Positions 8,524 to 19,889 of a stretch of DNA of 64,000 nucleotides are shown here, one piece after another. Numbering within the stretch: position 1 is the stretch's first letter; each line of letters starts with the position of its first letter. A program made the position numbers and the translations under genes. The notes under the pieces were generated by a model, which saw only the letters and a list, made by a program, of their open reading frames with translations, did not search any database and was not told the origin of the DNA. The stretch covers positions 6,328 through 70,327 of the forward strand of contig CAZJQD010000019.1 of NCBI GenBank assembly GCA_964548165.1, in the 5' to 3' direction. Source of the DNA: CAZJQD01 sp964548165 [NCBI: uncultured bacterium]. GTDB lineage: Bacteria > UBA8481.

Positions 8524-9909
8524 ATGACGCTTCTCATCAACAACATCCGGCACCTTGTGACGATGGACGACAGCGGCTCGGGTGCCGAGGACAACCTCAA
8601 GGGCGCCTCCATCCTGGTCGAGGGCCCCGCGATCAAGCGTGTCTTCAAGGCCGGCGAAGTCGTCGACGTCCCGCCCGGGACCGAGATCATCGACGCCTCG
8701 CATCACCTCGTCATGCCCGGCCTTGTGAACTGCCACCACCACTTCTACCAGACGCTCACCCGCAACATCCCCCCGGCCACCAACGCCAAGCTCTTCGACT
8801 GGCTCCTCTTCCTCTACGACATCTGGGCCTGCATGAGCCCGGAGGATCTCAAGGACGCCACCGCCATCGCCGCCTCCGAGCTCATCCTCTCGGGCTGCAC
8901 CACCGCGCTCGATCACTTCTACGTCTTCCCGCACGGCGAGAACGGCTACTTCGACGCCGAGGTCGAGGGCGTGATGCCTACAGGCCTGCGCCTGCACCTC
9001 ACCCGCGGCTCCATGTCGCTCTCCCGGAAGGACGGCGGGCTCCCCCCGGATTCCGTCGTCCAGACCGACCGGCAGATCCTCGACCACACGCGGGCGATGG
9101 TGGCGAAGTACCACGACGATCGAAAGTTCGGCATGCTGCGCGTCGTTCCAGCACCTTGCTCGCCCTTCTCCGTCACGACGCAGATCATGAAGGACACGGC
9201 CGCCTACGCGACGGAGAAGAACCTGACGCTCCACACGCACCTGGCGGAGACCGAGGACGAGGACGCGTTCTGTCACAAGATGTTCGGCATGCGCCCGGTC
9301 GATTACATGGAGAGCGTCGGGTGGCTGCGCGAGGGCGCGATCTTCGCTCATTCCGTCTGGGTCAACCCGGGAGAGATCAAGCGGTACGCCCATCACAAGT
9401 GCGGCATCGCCCACTGCCCGACCTCCAACATGAGGCTCGGTTCCGGCATCGCGCCCATCGTCGAGATGCTAAGAGCCGGCGTCCGCGTCGGGCTCGGCGT
9501 CGACGGCTCCGCGTCCAACGACTCGAGCCACATGATCCAGGAGATGCGCCAGGCGCTCCTCCTTCAGCGCGTCACCAAGGGCGCGGACTGCCTGACCGTC
9601 AGGGACGCCATCCGGCTCGGCACCACCGGCGGCGCCGAGGTGCTTCGGCGCGACGACGTCGGCCTGATCCGCGCCGGCATGGCCGCCGACATCATCGGCA
9701 TCGACCTCGACGAGCTCGGCTACGCGGGCGCCCAGGACGATCCCCCCGGCGCCGTCGTCCTCTGCCACACCAATCGCGTCGACTGGTCCGTCATCAACGG
9801 CCGCCCCGTCGTCCAGGGCGGCAAGCTCCTGACCGTCGACCTGCCCTCGCTCGTCGAGCGCCACAACCGGAACGCCCACGCCCTCTACCGCCGCGCCGGC
9901 ATCCGCTAA
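8524..9909 (+). CDS. 8-oxoguanine deaminase-like amidohydrolase
   Basis: The 461-residue amidohydrolase of the TrzN/AtzB/guanine-deaminase superfamily hydrolyses an amino group on a heterocycle. Metal-site motifs are present: 'NCHHHFYQ', 'HTHLAETEDED', 'FAHSVWV' and the Asp in 'GVDGSASND'. 'RGSMSLSRKDGGLPPDSV' is very like the segment conserved in 8-oxoguanine deaminases. A Shine-Dalgarno GAGGT (8514-8518) precedes ATG 8524. It follows the molybdoenzyme operon on the same strand, separated by the inverted repeat, so its own promoter may exist. Deamination of 8-oxoguanine yields urate, and guanine yields xanthine, which links it to the neighbouring enzyme. Confidence 0.85.
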   Translation: MTLLINNIRHLVTMDDSGSGAEDNLKGASILVEGPAIKRVFKAGEVVDVPPGTEIIDASHHLVMPGLVNCHHHFYQTLTRNIPPATNAKLFDWLLFLYDIWACMSPEDLKDATAIAASELILSGCTTALDHFYVFPHGENGYFDAEVEGVMPTGLRLHLTRGSMSLSRKDGGLPPDSVVQTDRQILDHTRAMVAKYHDDRKFGMLRVVPAPCSPFSVTTQIMKDTAAYATEKNLTLHTHLAETEDEDAFCHKMFGMRPVDYMESVGWLREGAIFAHSVWVNPGEIKRYAHHKCGIAHCPTSNMRLGSGIAPIVEMLRAGVRVGLGVDGSASNDSSHMIQEMRQALLLQRVTKGADCLTVRDAIRLGTTGGAEVLRRDDVGLIRAGMAADIIGIDLDELGYAGAQDDPPGAVVLCHTNRVDWSVINGRPVVQGGKLLTVDLPSLVERHNRNAHALYRRAGIR

Positions 9910-10005
9910 GTCCCAGGCGCCAGTCGGGCAGTCGTCGATGCACGCTCCGCGCGAACCCGCACATCGTCATTCCCCGCCTTCGCTTCCTCGGGGATAATCG
10001 AGCGC

Positions 10006-11925
10006 ATGCCGTTCGATTACAAAGCGGGATTGGAACGCACCTGGACGGAGACGGACGGCAGGGGGTCCTATGCGCGCGGCACCGCGAGCGGCCCCAATAC
10101 GCGTCGCGACCATGGCCTGTTGATCTCGAGAAGCAAGGACGGCTTGGACCGCGTGCTTGTTCACCAGTTCGAGGAGTGGATCATCATCGGCGATCGCCGC
10201 TACCCCCTCAGCTCCACCATCTACCGAGATCTCGGGTCCCCCGCACGCGTGCTCATTCATCCCGAGGGACACCTTCTCCTCGAGTCCTTTCACTCCGCCC
10301 CCTTCCCTCGCTGGGTCTTCTCCCTCGGGGCGCACCGGCTGATCCGCACGATAAGACCCCTGGGAGGAGAACCGGGGCTCGTCGCCGAATACTTGCTCAT
10401 CGTCGCGCCTACCGGCAGCAATCCGGGCGCGGCAACTTCCTCGAGCCCACAGGACGCCCGCCTGGAAATTCGCCCGCTTCTCTCTGGCAGAGGCACCCAG
10501 GACCTTATGCGCGAGAACCCCGGCCTGCCGGGCGTAAACTTATCCGCTCGCGGCGATTCCCTGTCCTGGAACGGAGGCCACGGCGACCACGACCTGCACC
10601 TCGTTTGGCCCGAGACCGCCTCGTGGCGCCCGGACGCGCACTGGTACCGCCATCTCAGGCTCGTAGCCGACACCCGTGATGAAGAGTCGGTCTGGTCGCC
10701 AGGAATCCTGGAGATTCCTCTCCAGGCGGAGTGCCCCGGTTGGGTGAAGATGTGCGTCGCCACCGCGGCTCCCGGCGCCGCGATCGCGGCTCCAATTGTT
10801 TTCACGCACGATGCGCTGACTCCCGCCGCGGCAGGCGCCGCGTTCCGGCGCTCCATTTGCTGGCAGGATGCTTCGACCGCCCATTGTGTCGTGGAACCGG
10901 GAGGTGGCGCCATCGATCCCGCGCAGACCGTCTGGACGCTCCTCTGGTGCTCTCCTCTCCTGGTAGACACCGCGCTGGACGCGTTGACGAACGGAGTCTC
11001 CAGCGGCATCGACGACCAGCCGCTCGACGTGCAACTGGCATGGACCCTTGTACTTGCGGAGCGCGCCCGGCGCGGACGACGCGACGGGAAGGCGATCGCG
11101 GCTGCACTGGGACGCGTGGACGATATCCTGGAGGGCCGCCATCCGGCCGCCCTCTGTTCGCCGAGCCTCCTCTTGAAGGTTCGTAAGCCGGGACAAAGCT
11201 GGTGGGATCGGACCGGCGAATCCTCCCCGGATTCCTGGCGACCGTTCCCGGTGGATATCGAAGCGCTCTGGGCGAATGCCCTGGCCGCCGCGGAAATCCT
11301 GGCCGCGGTGGAAGGACGATCGATGAACGCCTCCTATGGCCGCCATTTCCTCGCGGTAGCTGACCTCCTGCGGCGCCTCTACTGGATGCCGGACCGAGCC
11401 ACTCTCGCCGACACCCTGCTCCTCGAGGACGGCGAACTCCCGGGATCGACGGACGATCCACCGGACGATCGCCGCTCCAGGAGTCGACGCCTCTCCTCCG
11501 CGCCCGTCCTGGCCCAGGCCCTGCGCTTCGAGATCCTGCCGCCCTCGCGGGCGCGAGCCGTCCTGGAGACCACGCGAAGACTGCTGGCCCTGGAGTCCCA
11601 TCCGCGTACGCGACGTGAGCCGGGAACGCTCATTGGCCTGAGGGCTTTTGCCGACCAGCGTGCCGGCTATCCCCTGCTCCTCGCCCCCTGGCACATCGCC
11701 AGGGCTCGGCTCCTGCCGGGAAAACCCACGCCGGAGCTGACCGCGGCGGCGGCACTCCGCTTCTTCTCGCGGGGTGAAGACACCAGAGTGCCCCGGGTGC
11801 TGGATCCCATTCCGCCCATACCGCAAGCAAACCCCGGTTCACCCAACCGTTTCAGCGAGGCACCGGTCGCCATCGACGCGCTGGCCGGCCTGCTCGCGGC
11901 CACCATCGCTCAAGGGGCAAGCTGA
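10006..11925 (+). CDS. Glycogen debranching enzyme-like protein (GDE N- and C-terminal domains)
   Basis: The 639-residue protein opens with a region closely resembling the archaeal/bacterial GDE N-terminal domain ('GRGSYARGTASGPNTRRDHGLL'-type motif, positions about 18-40), followed by a beta-sandwich. The C-terminal half is an alpha-helical barrel resembling amylo-alpha-1,6-glucosidase. Where the family has TWMDA...VEINALW, this protein has 'SWWDRTG' and 'FPVDIEALW', so the active-site region is altered and activity is uncertain. The family removes alpha-1,6 branches from glycogen. ATG 10006 lies 7 nt after a GATAAT box without a Shine-Dalgarno sequence, so a leaderless message is likely. 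Confidence 0.75.
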   Translation: MPFDYKAGLERTWTETDGRGSYARGTASGPNTRRDHGLLISRSKDGLDRVLVHQFEEWIIIGDRRYPLSSTIYRDLGSPARVLIHPEGHLLLESFHSAPFPRWVFSLGAHRLIRTIRPLGGEPGLVAEYLLIVAPTGSNPGAATSSSPQDARLEIRPLLSGRGTQDLMRENPGLPGVNLSARGDSLSWNGGHGDHDLHLVWPETASWRPDAHWYRHLRLVADTRDEESVWSPGILEIPLQAECPGWVKMCVATAAPGAAIAAPIVFTHDALTPAAAGAAFRRSICWQDASTAHCVVEPGGGAIDPAQTVWTLLWCSPLLVDTALDALTNGVSSGIDDQPLDVQLAWTLVLAERARRGRRDGKAIAAALGRVDDILEGRHPAALCSPSLLLKVRKPGQSWWDRTGESSPDSWRPFPVDIEALWANALAAAEILAAVEGRSMNASYGRHFLAVADLLRRLYWMPDRATLADTLLLEDGELPGSTDDPPDDRRSRSRRLSSAPVLAQALRFEILPPSRARAVLETTRRLLALESHPRTRREPGTLIGLRAFADQRAGYPLLLAPWHIARARLLPGKPTPELTAAAALRFFSRGEDTRVPRVLDPIPPIPQANPGSPNRFSEAPVAIDALAGLLAATIAQGAS

Positions 11926-12052
11926 AACGGCGGCGAAGGTCGCCAGCCCGATTGTCCAGGTTCACCTCTCGCCGTGGCCGGGAGAAATTATACGGCCGAG
12001 TGCTCCTCGAAGTTCGATCGGCGGCGAACGTCACAGGTGATAGAATGAGCTC

Positions 12053-12433
12053 GTGAGACGACCTCTCCCCGATCACCTGCGCTCATTCACGCTCCGCGGC
12101 GCGCGCCAGACCCTGAAGCACGTGCGGCGCATCACGGCATCGTGCCGCGAGGAGATGGAGCACCTGTGGCAGGAGCTGGGGCCGAACGCCGACCCGGATC
12201 GACTTCACCTCTTCTTCGTGCGCATGAACGTCGTCAAGGATCGCTGGTATCACGCCATGAAACTCCTGGGGATATGGCCTCGCAAGCTCTGGGAGGTCGA
12301 TTTCAATGGCGGAGACGGGAGCTTCTACTCCTGGCGAACAGGAGACGAGGATATCAAGAGCATGCACCGGGATCCCTACGCGACGTATCCCCGCCGCGTC
12401 ACTGTTCCGAGCAAGCAGCGGAAGACAAAGTAG
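12053..12433 (+). CDS. DUF2203-like protein
   Basis: The 126-residue protein begins at GTG 12053, six bases after a TAGAAT box and without a Shine-Dalgarno sequence. 'RSFTLRGARQTLKHVRRI' resembles the N-terminal 'FT-x-x-EAN' start of DUF2203 proteins. 'LGIWPRKLWEVDFNGGDGSF' followed by 'WRTGDEDI' corresponds to the family's 'VDFP...WRLGE' core. No enzymatic function is known for the family. The C-terminus is basic. It stands alone between the GDE-like gene and the convergent prepilin genes. Confidence 0.6.
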   Translation: MRRPLPDHLRSFTLRGARQTLKHVRRITASCREEMEHLWQELGPNADPDRLHLFFVRMNVVKDRWYHAMKLLGIWPRKLWEVDFNGGDGSFYSWRTGDEDIKSMHRDPYATYPRRVTVPSKQRKTK

Positions 12434-12468
12434 CCGGCGCCCAACCGGCCATCATGCAGGGGACTGGC

Positions 12469-12924
12469 TCAGCAGGGATTGCCGCTCGCCTGCCCGACGC
12501 GTCCCGACTGGCTTGAATAGAAGCGATAGTTGTCGGTTCCCTCGGAAGAGGATCCGTCGCACCCCTTGCCCCCATCCACGCCGACGCAAATGGTGTAATT
12601 CGATCCATCGCCGTTGTAAAGATAGGCCTCCCCCCAGGGGGATGTGGGTGATGTCGCCATGTACTCCGAAACGACAAAATTGGCGACATCGGTGCCGTTC
12701 GCTGTCGTGTACACCGGCAGGACCTTCTCGACGGAATAGTAGAGCGTCAAGGCTCCGTTGATGGACCCGAAGACGCCGTCAACTTGGCCCACCTTCGAGG
12801 TGCAGAGCGCTCCGAAGAGCTTGGGGAGCGCGATCGCGGCCAGGACGCCGATGATGGCGACGACGACAAGCAACTCGATAAGGGTGAATGCTCTCGATTT
12901 CCTTCGGGCTAGCACGTTGACCAC
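12469..12924 (-). CDS. Type II/IV prepilin-like protein (copy 2)
   Basis: The 151-residue product has the prepilin signal 'RKSRAFTLIELLVVVAII', with peptidase cleavage expected before Phe and a conserved Glu at +5 of the mature protein. The hydrophobic helix continues to 'IALPKLFGALCTSKVG'. The globular part has Cys in 'GGKGCDGSSSEG' and a terminal Cys, like small GspG/PilA-type pseudopilins. It closely parallels the next gene upstream, which indicates tandem duplication. Prepilins assemble into pili or secretion pseudopili at the inner membrane. A terminator hairpin between the two genes suggests separate transcription. Confidence 0.88.
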   Translation of the reverse strand: MVNVLARRKSRAFTLIELLVVVAIIGVLAAIALPKLFGALCTSKVGQVDGVFGSINGALTLYYSVEKVLPVYTTANGTDVANFVVSEYMATSPTSPWGEAYLYNGDGSNYTICVGVDGGKGCDGSSSEGTDNYRFYSSQSGRVGQASGNPC

Positions 12925-12964
12925 TCGACTCCCTGGATCTGGATTCCACCACTGGATAACAAAA

Positions 12965-12991
12965 GGGCGCCCGGAGGAACTCCGGGCGCCC
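12965..12991 (-). terminator. Intrinsic terminator between the prepilin genes
   Basis: A perfect 11-bp GC-rich stem, GGGCGCCCGGA paired with TCCGGGCGCCC around a 5-nt loop, is followed on the minus strand by TTTT. It would end transcription of the prepilin gene at 13019-13456. Confidence 0.85.
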
Positions 12992-13018
12992 CGAAAGACC
13001 GTGTTGATACCGCTGTGA

Positions 13019-13456
13019 TTACATCGGGAAGGTGCTGGTCTCCATCACCTTGCCAGACGCGGAGGAGTAATAGCGATAGCCGTCATTGCCTGCCGTGGAG
13101 GTGCCGTCGCAACCCTTGCCACCATCGACAACGGCCATGACGGAATAGGTCGAACCGTCACCCGTGTACTTGTAGGCGGCATTCCAGGGGCTCGAAGGAG
13201 CCGACGCCATGTACTTCGTCACGAGATAGACGTCGACATTCGCGTTGGTTGCGGTGATGGGGTAACCGTTGCTCGTGTTGTCGGCATAGTACATGGCCAG
13301 CGCCGCGTTGATGGAGCCGATCACGCCGTCGACCTGTCCGACCTTCGCCGTGCAGATCGCTCCGAACAGCTTCGGCAACGCGATTGCGGCAAGAATTCCG
13401 ATGATGGCAACCACCACCAGAAGCTCGATGAGCGTGAAGCCCTTCTGTTTTCTCAT
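13019..13456 (-). CDS. Type II/IV prepilin-like protein (copy 1)
   Basis: The 145-residue product carries the prepilin signal 'MRKQKGFTLIELLVVVAII' with a very short leader, Phe at the cleavage site and Glu5. The N-terminal helix runs into 'LPKLFGAICTAKVGQVDGV'. The C-terminal domain is Gly/Ser/Tyr-rich with 'GGKGCDGTSTAGNDGYRYY'. The strong Shine-Dalgarno AAAGGAGAGG lies upstream of ATG 13456. It is about two-thirds identical by eye to the downstream copy and ends at an intrinsic terminator. It is probably the major subunit of a pilus or pseudopilus; the assembly genes are not in the window. Confidence 0.9.
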   Translation of the reverse strand: MRKQKGFTLIELLVVVAIIGILAAIALPKLFGAICTAKVGQVDGVIGSINAALAMYYADNTSNGYPITATNANVDVYLVTKYMASAPSSPWNAAYKYTGDGSTYSVMAVVDGGKGCDGTSTAGNDGYRYYSSASGKVMETSTFPM

Positions 13457-13655
13457 AACCCGGCACCTCTCCTTTTTGTACTCCGCCCCGAATCGGGGTC
13501 GATATTTGAGCCCGAACTGGACGATCCCGCTCGGGCCTTCATTCTAGGCAGAATAGAAGCAAGTCTTGTGCCTCAATCCAACCTACTGCATATTCTTTAG
13601 TTCCGCTCCATAGCTCATCATCTGAGGCGCAAAGCCGTCAGTGACCCGTCTCCCT

Positions 13656-13675
13656 GGTGTCGGAATCCCGACACC
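13656..13675 (-). terminator. Hairpin after ppdK
   Basis: The 8-bp perfect stem GGTGTCGG/CCGACACC with loop AATC lies 13 bp beyond the ppdK stop on the minus strand. There is no U-run, so it may be a terminator remnant or an mRNA-stabilising 3' hairpin. Confidence 0.5.
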
Positions 13676-13688
13676 GGGGATATGGCCG

Positions 13689-16493
<2,805 letters not shown>

Positions 16494-16517
16494 GGAAATA
16501 CGTCCTCCTGAAAGGGG

Positions 16518-16534
16518 CCCCTCCTCTGGAGGGG
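16518..16534 (-). promoter_or_regulatory. Leader hairpin upstream of ppdK
   Basis: The perfect 7-bp inverted repeat CCCCTCC-TCT-GGAGGGG lies just upstream of the ppdK Shine-Dalgarno sequence. In the mRNA it could compete with an alternative GGGGCCCC pairing, so a regulatory role is possible but unproven. Confidence 0.35.
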
Positions 16535-16612
16535 GGTCTGAAATTGATTCGAAACACGATACGGGCCCCGCAAAGCGTGTCAAATGAGAACTGAAACGCC
16601 GGGAAAGGAATT

Positions 16613-16752
16613 GGGGATAAGGGGGGTCAGGCTTACACATTTACACATTGACCATTATTGGCGATAACTCTTGTTATATCAGGTGCCTTAATGCTACCGA
16701 TGGCTCAACGGCTCCCGCGTGCAAATGGGAAAGCCTGACCCCCCTACCCCCT
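16613..16752. repeat. Palindromic repeat element with GGGGTCAGGCTT-type ends
   Basis: A 14-bp perfect inverted repeat (16621-16634 and 16731-16744, GGGGGGTCAGGCTT and its complement) extends imperfectly to about 22 bp, with CATTT also shared further in. The ends resemble those found next to REP-associated tyrosine (Y1/TnpA_REP) transposases in many genomes. No transposase is encoded here, so this would be a non-autonomous copy. The right arm abuts and includes the stop codon of the GCS2 gene. Confidence 0.65.
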
Positions 16753-18063
16753 GTAGTTATTCCATTCTTTCACAAACTCGGCGGGGTCAGCGGACTCTGC
16801 CAGTAGTCGTCGAGCCCTGTCCACGGGCGCGTCCATCGTCTCGATCCGGGCCATCAACTTCTTCATGCTCCACTCGCAGGTCCAGGTCCGAATGGTGGCG
16901 TTGATGAGCTCACGGGCCCAGGCGGCCAGGGTCCTCCCCTGGAAGACCCCGCGTAACCCCTCGCGGATCGCGATGTCACGCATCGCGGTGAACTCGCCGA
17001 CCGAGAGGTGGCCCAGCAAGTCGAAGATGGCCTGGATCTCACCGTACAGGATCGAACTCCAGAAGCACGGCACCGTCGCCAGTAGATACGGCTGCGGGCT
17101 GTCCAGCGATCGGATCTCGAGGAAGCGCTTGAGCCTGGCCTCGGGAAAGGCCTGCGTCATGATCGTCTCCAGGTCATAGACCGTCGGGCGCGCTTCCTTC
17201 ATCAGCCTCCTGAGCGTCCAGCCGGTACCGTCCTCGAATCGCCCCTCGCGTTCCACGAACATCAGCGGCATGTCCATGAGCCACGCCGCGTAATCCTCCA
17301 ATCCCACGTCGCGGTGAAGCATGAACTCGGGGACGTTACACCGTTCCTCGTCGGTCTCGGTCCAGATGCGGGCGCGCCACGTCGCATACGGAAGAGGCCG
17401 ACCCTCGGCGATGCCGGAGGCGGCGAAGAGGGCCTGGGCAATCGGCGTGCAGAGAACGGCCGCACGGAGCTTACGCATCGCATCGGCGCCATCGGCGTAA
17501 TCCACCGCCACCTGGCAGCCGGCCGTCATCTTCATCATGAAATGGGCCAGCCGGCCCTTGCGGGCAAGATACGGGGCCATGGCGCCGTAGCGAGCCTTGG
17601 GAACCCAGGCGATCTCTTCGACCGACGAGAACGGCTGGTACCCGAGGCCCAGGTAGACGGCCCCGACCGCGGCCGCGCAATCATCGAGCTCGGCGCCCGC
17701 CGCCCGGGCGCGATCCATGAGCACGCTGATCGTCTTCTCGGGAGCGCTGGAGAATTCCGTCTGGCCGCCGGGCTCGAGCGTGATCATGGCGCCTTGGCGC
17801 TCCAGCCACGTGATGCGGCCGTTCTCCCGGCCCGCTGTCCACCCGTGCCGCTCGACCATCAGCCCCAGGATCGCCTCGACGCCTCCGGGACCGTCGTAGG
17901 GTATGGCACGACCGTCCGATAGTCGGACTCCCAGCCGTTCATACTCCATCCCCACCTTGAACTGATCGCGCGGCTTCGCGTGCCGCTCGAGGTGCGCGAC
18001 GATGTCCGCCTGCGACGTCACCACCTGCTTCAACTCTTCGCCGCCCTCGATCTTCGTCGTCAT
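16744..18063 (-). CDS. gshA: Glutamate-cysteine ligase, plant/proteobacterial type (GCS2)
   Basis: The 439-residue enzyme would join glutamate and cysteine with ATP to give gamma-glutamylcysteine, the first step of glutathione or related thiol synthesis. Family motifs are visible: 'VGMEYERLG' near the N-terminus, 'LEPGGQTEFSSAP' (family EPGGQFELSG), 'KMTAGCQVAVDY', 'RIWTETDEER' and 'KRFLEIRSLDS' (family LEMRGAD). The length is close to the 450 typical of the class. Its start overlaps the upstream ABC gene stop (ATGA). The stop lies in the arm of a repeat element. An ergothioneine-type EgtA role cannot be excluded. Confidence 0.85.
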   Translation of the reverse strand: MTTKIEGGEELKQVVTSQADIVAHLERHAKPRDQFKVGMEYERLGVRLSDGRAIPYDGPGGVEAILGLMVERHGWTAGRENGRITWLERQGAMITLEPGGQTEFSSAPEKTISVLMDRARAAGAELDDCAAAVGAVYLGLGYQPFSSVEEIAWVPKARYGAMAPYLARKGRLAHFMMKMTAGCQVAVDYADGADAMRKLRAAVLCTPIAQALFAASGIAEGRPLPYATWRARIWTETDEERCNVPEFMLHRDVGLEDYAAWLMDMPLMFVEREGRFEDGTGWTLRRLMKEARPTVYDLETIMTQAFPEARLKRFLEIRSLDSPQPYLLATVPCFWSSILYGEIQAIFDLLGHLSVGEFTAMRDIAIREGLRGVFQGRTLAAWARELINATIRTWTCEWSMKKLMARIETMDAPVDRARRLLAESADPAEFVKEWNNYRG

Positions 18064-19889
18064 GCCGCGCTCTCCCCCGCCGGACGGTCGCTCGCCGCCG
18101 TATGTTCATCGAGCTCCATCAGCCGATGCAACTTGGTGTAGAGCCCGTCGCGGGCGCGCAACTCGTCATGCGTCCCGCACTCGACGACCTGGCCGTGGTG
18201 CAGGACCGCCACGCGGTCGGCCGACTCCAGCGTCGAGAGCCGATGCGCGATGATGATCGCGGAACGCGAGGCCAGGGCCGTCCGGATCGCAGCCCGCACC
18301 CTGGCATCGGCAATGGGGTCCAGCGCAGAGGTGGCTTCGTCGAGGATCACGAGAGCGGGATCGTAGAGGATGACGCGGGCCGCCGCCAGCAACTGCTTCT
18401 CGCCCTCCGAGAGCCGTCGCCCCCACTCCCCGAGTTTGCCGCCGCCGCCTTGCGCGGCGAGCCAGGCGGGATCCAGCCCCACGGCTCCCAGCGCGGCGCC
18501 CAGGTCCTCCTCGGAGATCGCGCGGCCCATCGTCATGTTCTCCACGACGCTGGCGTCAAAGAGGAAGACCTCCTGCGGCACCAGCGTCATCATCCGGCGA
18601 CGGTCCACGAGCGGCATCGACGCCAGCTCGGCGCGGCCCCAGAGCATGCTGCCCGAGCCCGGCTCGTAGAAACCCATCAGGACGCGCGCCAGGGTCGATT
18701 TCCCGCTGCCGGTCTCCCCCAGGAGCGCCAGGTGCTTGCCGGGTTCAAGGTCGAGATCGATCCCGCGTAACACCGGTCGATCCTCGCGGTACGCGAACGT
18801 GAGATTGCGAAGAGAGAGCGCCTGGGGGGCCGAGCCGGCGCCAACCGGCTCGTTTCCATCCAGTCGCTCCGGCTCGATCGAGAAGAGCCCGTGGACGCGC
18901 TCGAGCGCCACGAGCGCCTGCTGGAAGGAGGCGAAGCGATTCGCCAGGCCCCGCAGGGGCACGAAGAATATCTGGATGTACTGCATCATGGCGATGAGGA
19001 GCCCGGCGGAGAGCCCGCTCAGGGCCCCGGACGCCCAGAGGATCGTCCCGGCCGCAATGGCGCTGAAGAGGTCGACCATGGAGAAGAAGGCCGCCTCGTA
19101 GCGATTCATGACGGTCGTCGAGGCCTGGTAGACTCCCGCGAGCTGATCGAAATCCCGCGTGAAGCGTTGCTCCGCCGCCAGGACCGCGATCACGTCGTGC
19201 GCGGAGAGCGCTTCCTGCGCAAACCCGTTGAGTTGAGCCGTCTGGGTGCGGATTTCTCGCGCCACGGCCCGCATCTTCGCGCCGAGCCGCGCCGTGAAGA
19301 CGAACATGGCCGGAACGACCGCCAGGCCCGCAAGCGCCAGGGGCACCGAGAGCATCAGCATCGCCCCGGCGATGGAGATGACGGAGAAGAAGTCCGAGAT
19401 CAACATCAGACCCCCGGAGGCGAACATCTGGTCGATCTGCTCCAGGTCCGTGGTCAACCGCGCGACGATGCGTCCCCGCGGCTCTCGTCGGAAGAACTCG
19501 AGCGGCAGGCGCTGGAGATGAGCGAAGAGATCCTGCCGAAGAGCGCGCATGATCCGAAGGCCGATCACGTGGAGCGTGTACTGGAAGGCGGTCTGGACGA
19601 TGAAGTTCAGCGCGACCACGCCCAGCATGAAGGCGACCGCCAGCATGAGCGATCGGCTGAAGCCGTGAGGAAGGTGCTGGTCGACGATGGCCTGCACGGT
19701 GCGCGGGAGCACCAGGGGCAGGGAGACGCTCAAGGGAAGAAGGAGCAGGCCGAGCAGGTAAAGCCTCGTCTGGACGCGTGCATACGGCCAGATGAGCTTT
19801 GCGAGCCGCCAATCCAGGCCCTTCGAGGACGCGCCCGAACCGGCGCCCCCGGCCTTCCCGCCGCCGGCCGTCACGCCGCCGGCCGTCAC
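18060..19889 (-). CDS. ABC exporter half-transporter with non-canonical signature (subunit 1)
   Basis: The 609-residue fusion has six membrane segments (about 35-320) and a C-terminal ATPase. Walker A is 'GETGSGKST', Walker B is 'LVILDEATSALD' with the catalytic Glu, and the H-loop is 'IIAHRLST'. The signature motif is LSEGE instead of LSGGQ. GTG 19889 overlaps the upstream gene stop (GTGA); a 15-bp duplication makes GTG 19874 an equal alternative. Together with the next gene it would form a heterodimeric multidrug- or lipid-type exporter in the inner membrane. The same transcript carries the GCS2 gene, so export of a thiol compound is conceivable but unproven. Confidence 0.88.
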   Translation of the reverse strand: MTAGGVTAGGGKAGGAGSGASSKGLDWRLAKLIWPYARVQTRLYLLGLLLLPLSVSLPLVLPRTVQAIVDQHLPHGFSRSLMLAVAFMLGVVALNFIVQTAFQYTLHVIGLRIMRALRQDLFAHLQRLPLEFFRREPRGRIVARLTTDLEQIDQMFASGGLMLISDFFSVISIAGAMLMLSVPLALAGLAVVPAMFVFTARLGAKMRAVAREIRTQTAQLNGFAQEALSAHDVIAVLAAEQRFTRDFDQLAGVYQASTTVMNRYEAAFFSMVDLFSAIAAGTILWASGALSGLSAGLLIAMMQYIQIFFVPLRGLANRFASFQQALVALERVHGLFSIEPERLDGNEPVGAGSAPQALSLRNLTFAYREDRPVLRGIDLDLEPGKHLALLGETGSGKSTLARVLMGFYEPGSGSMLWGRAELASMPLVDRRRMMTLVPQEVFLFDASVVENMTMGRAISEEDLGAALGAVGLDPAWLAAQGGGGKLGEWGRRLSEGEKQLLAAARVILYDPALVILDEATSALDPIADARVRAAIRTALASRSAIIIAHRLSTLESADRVAVLHHGQVVECGTHDELRARDGLYTKLHRLMELDEHTAASDRPAGESAA

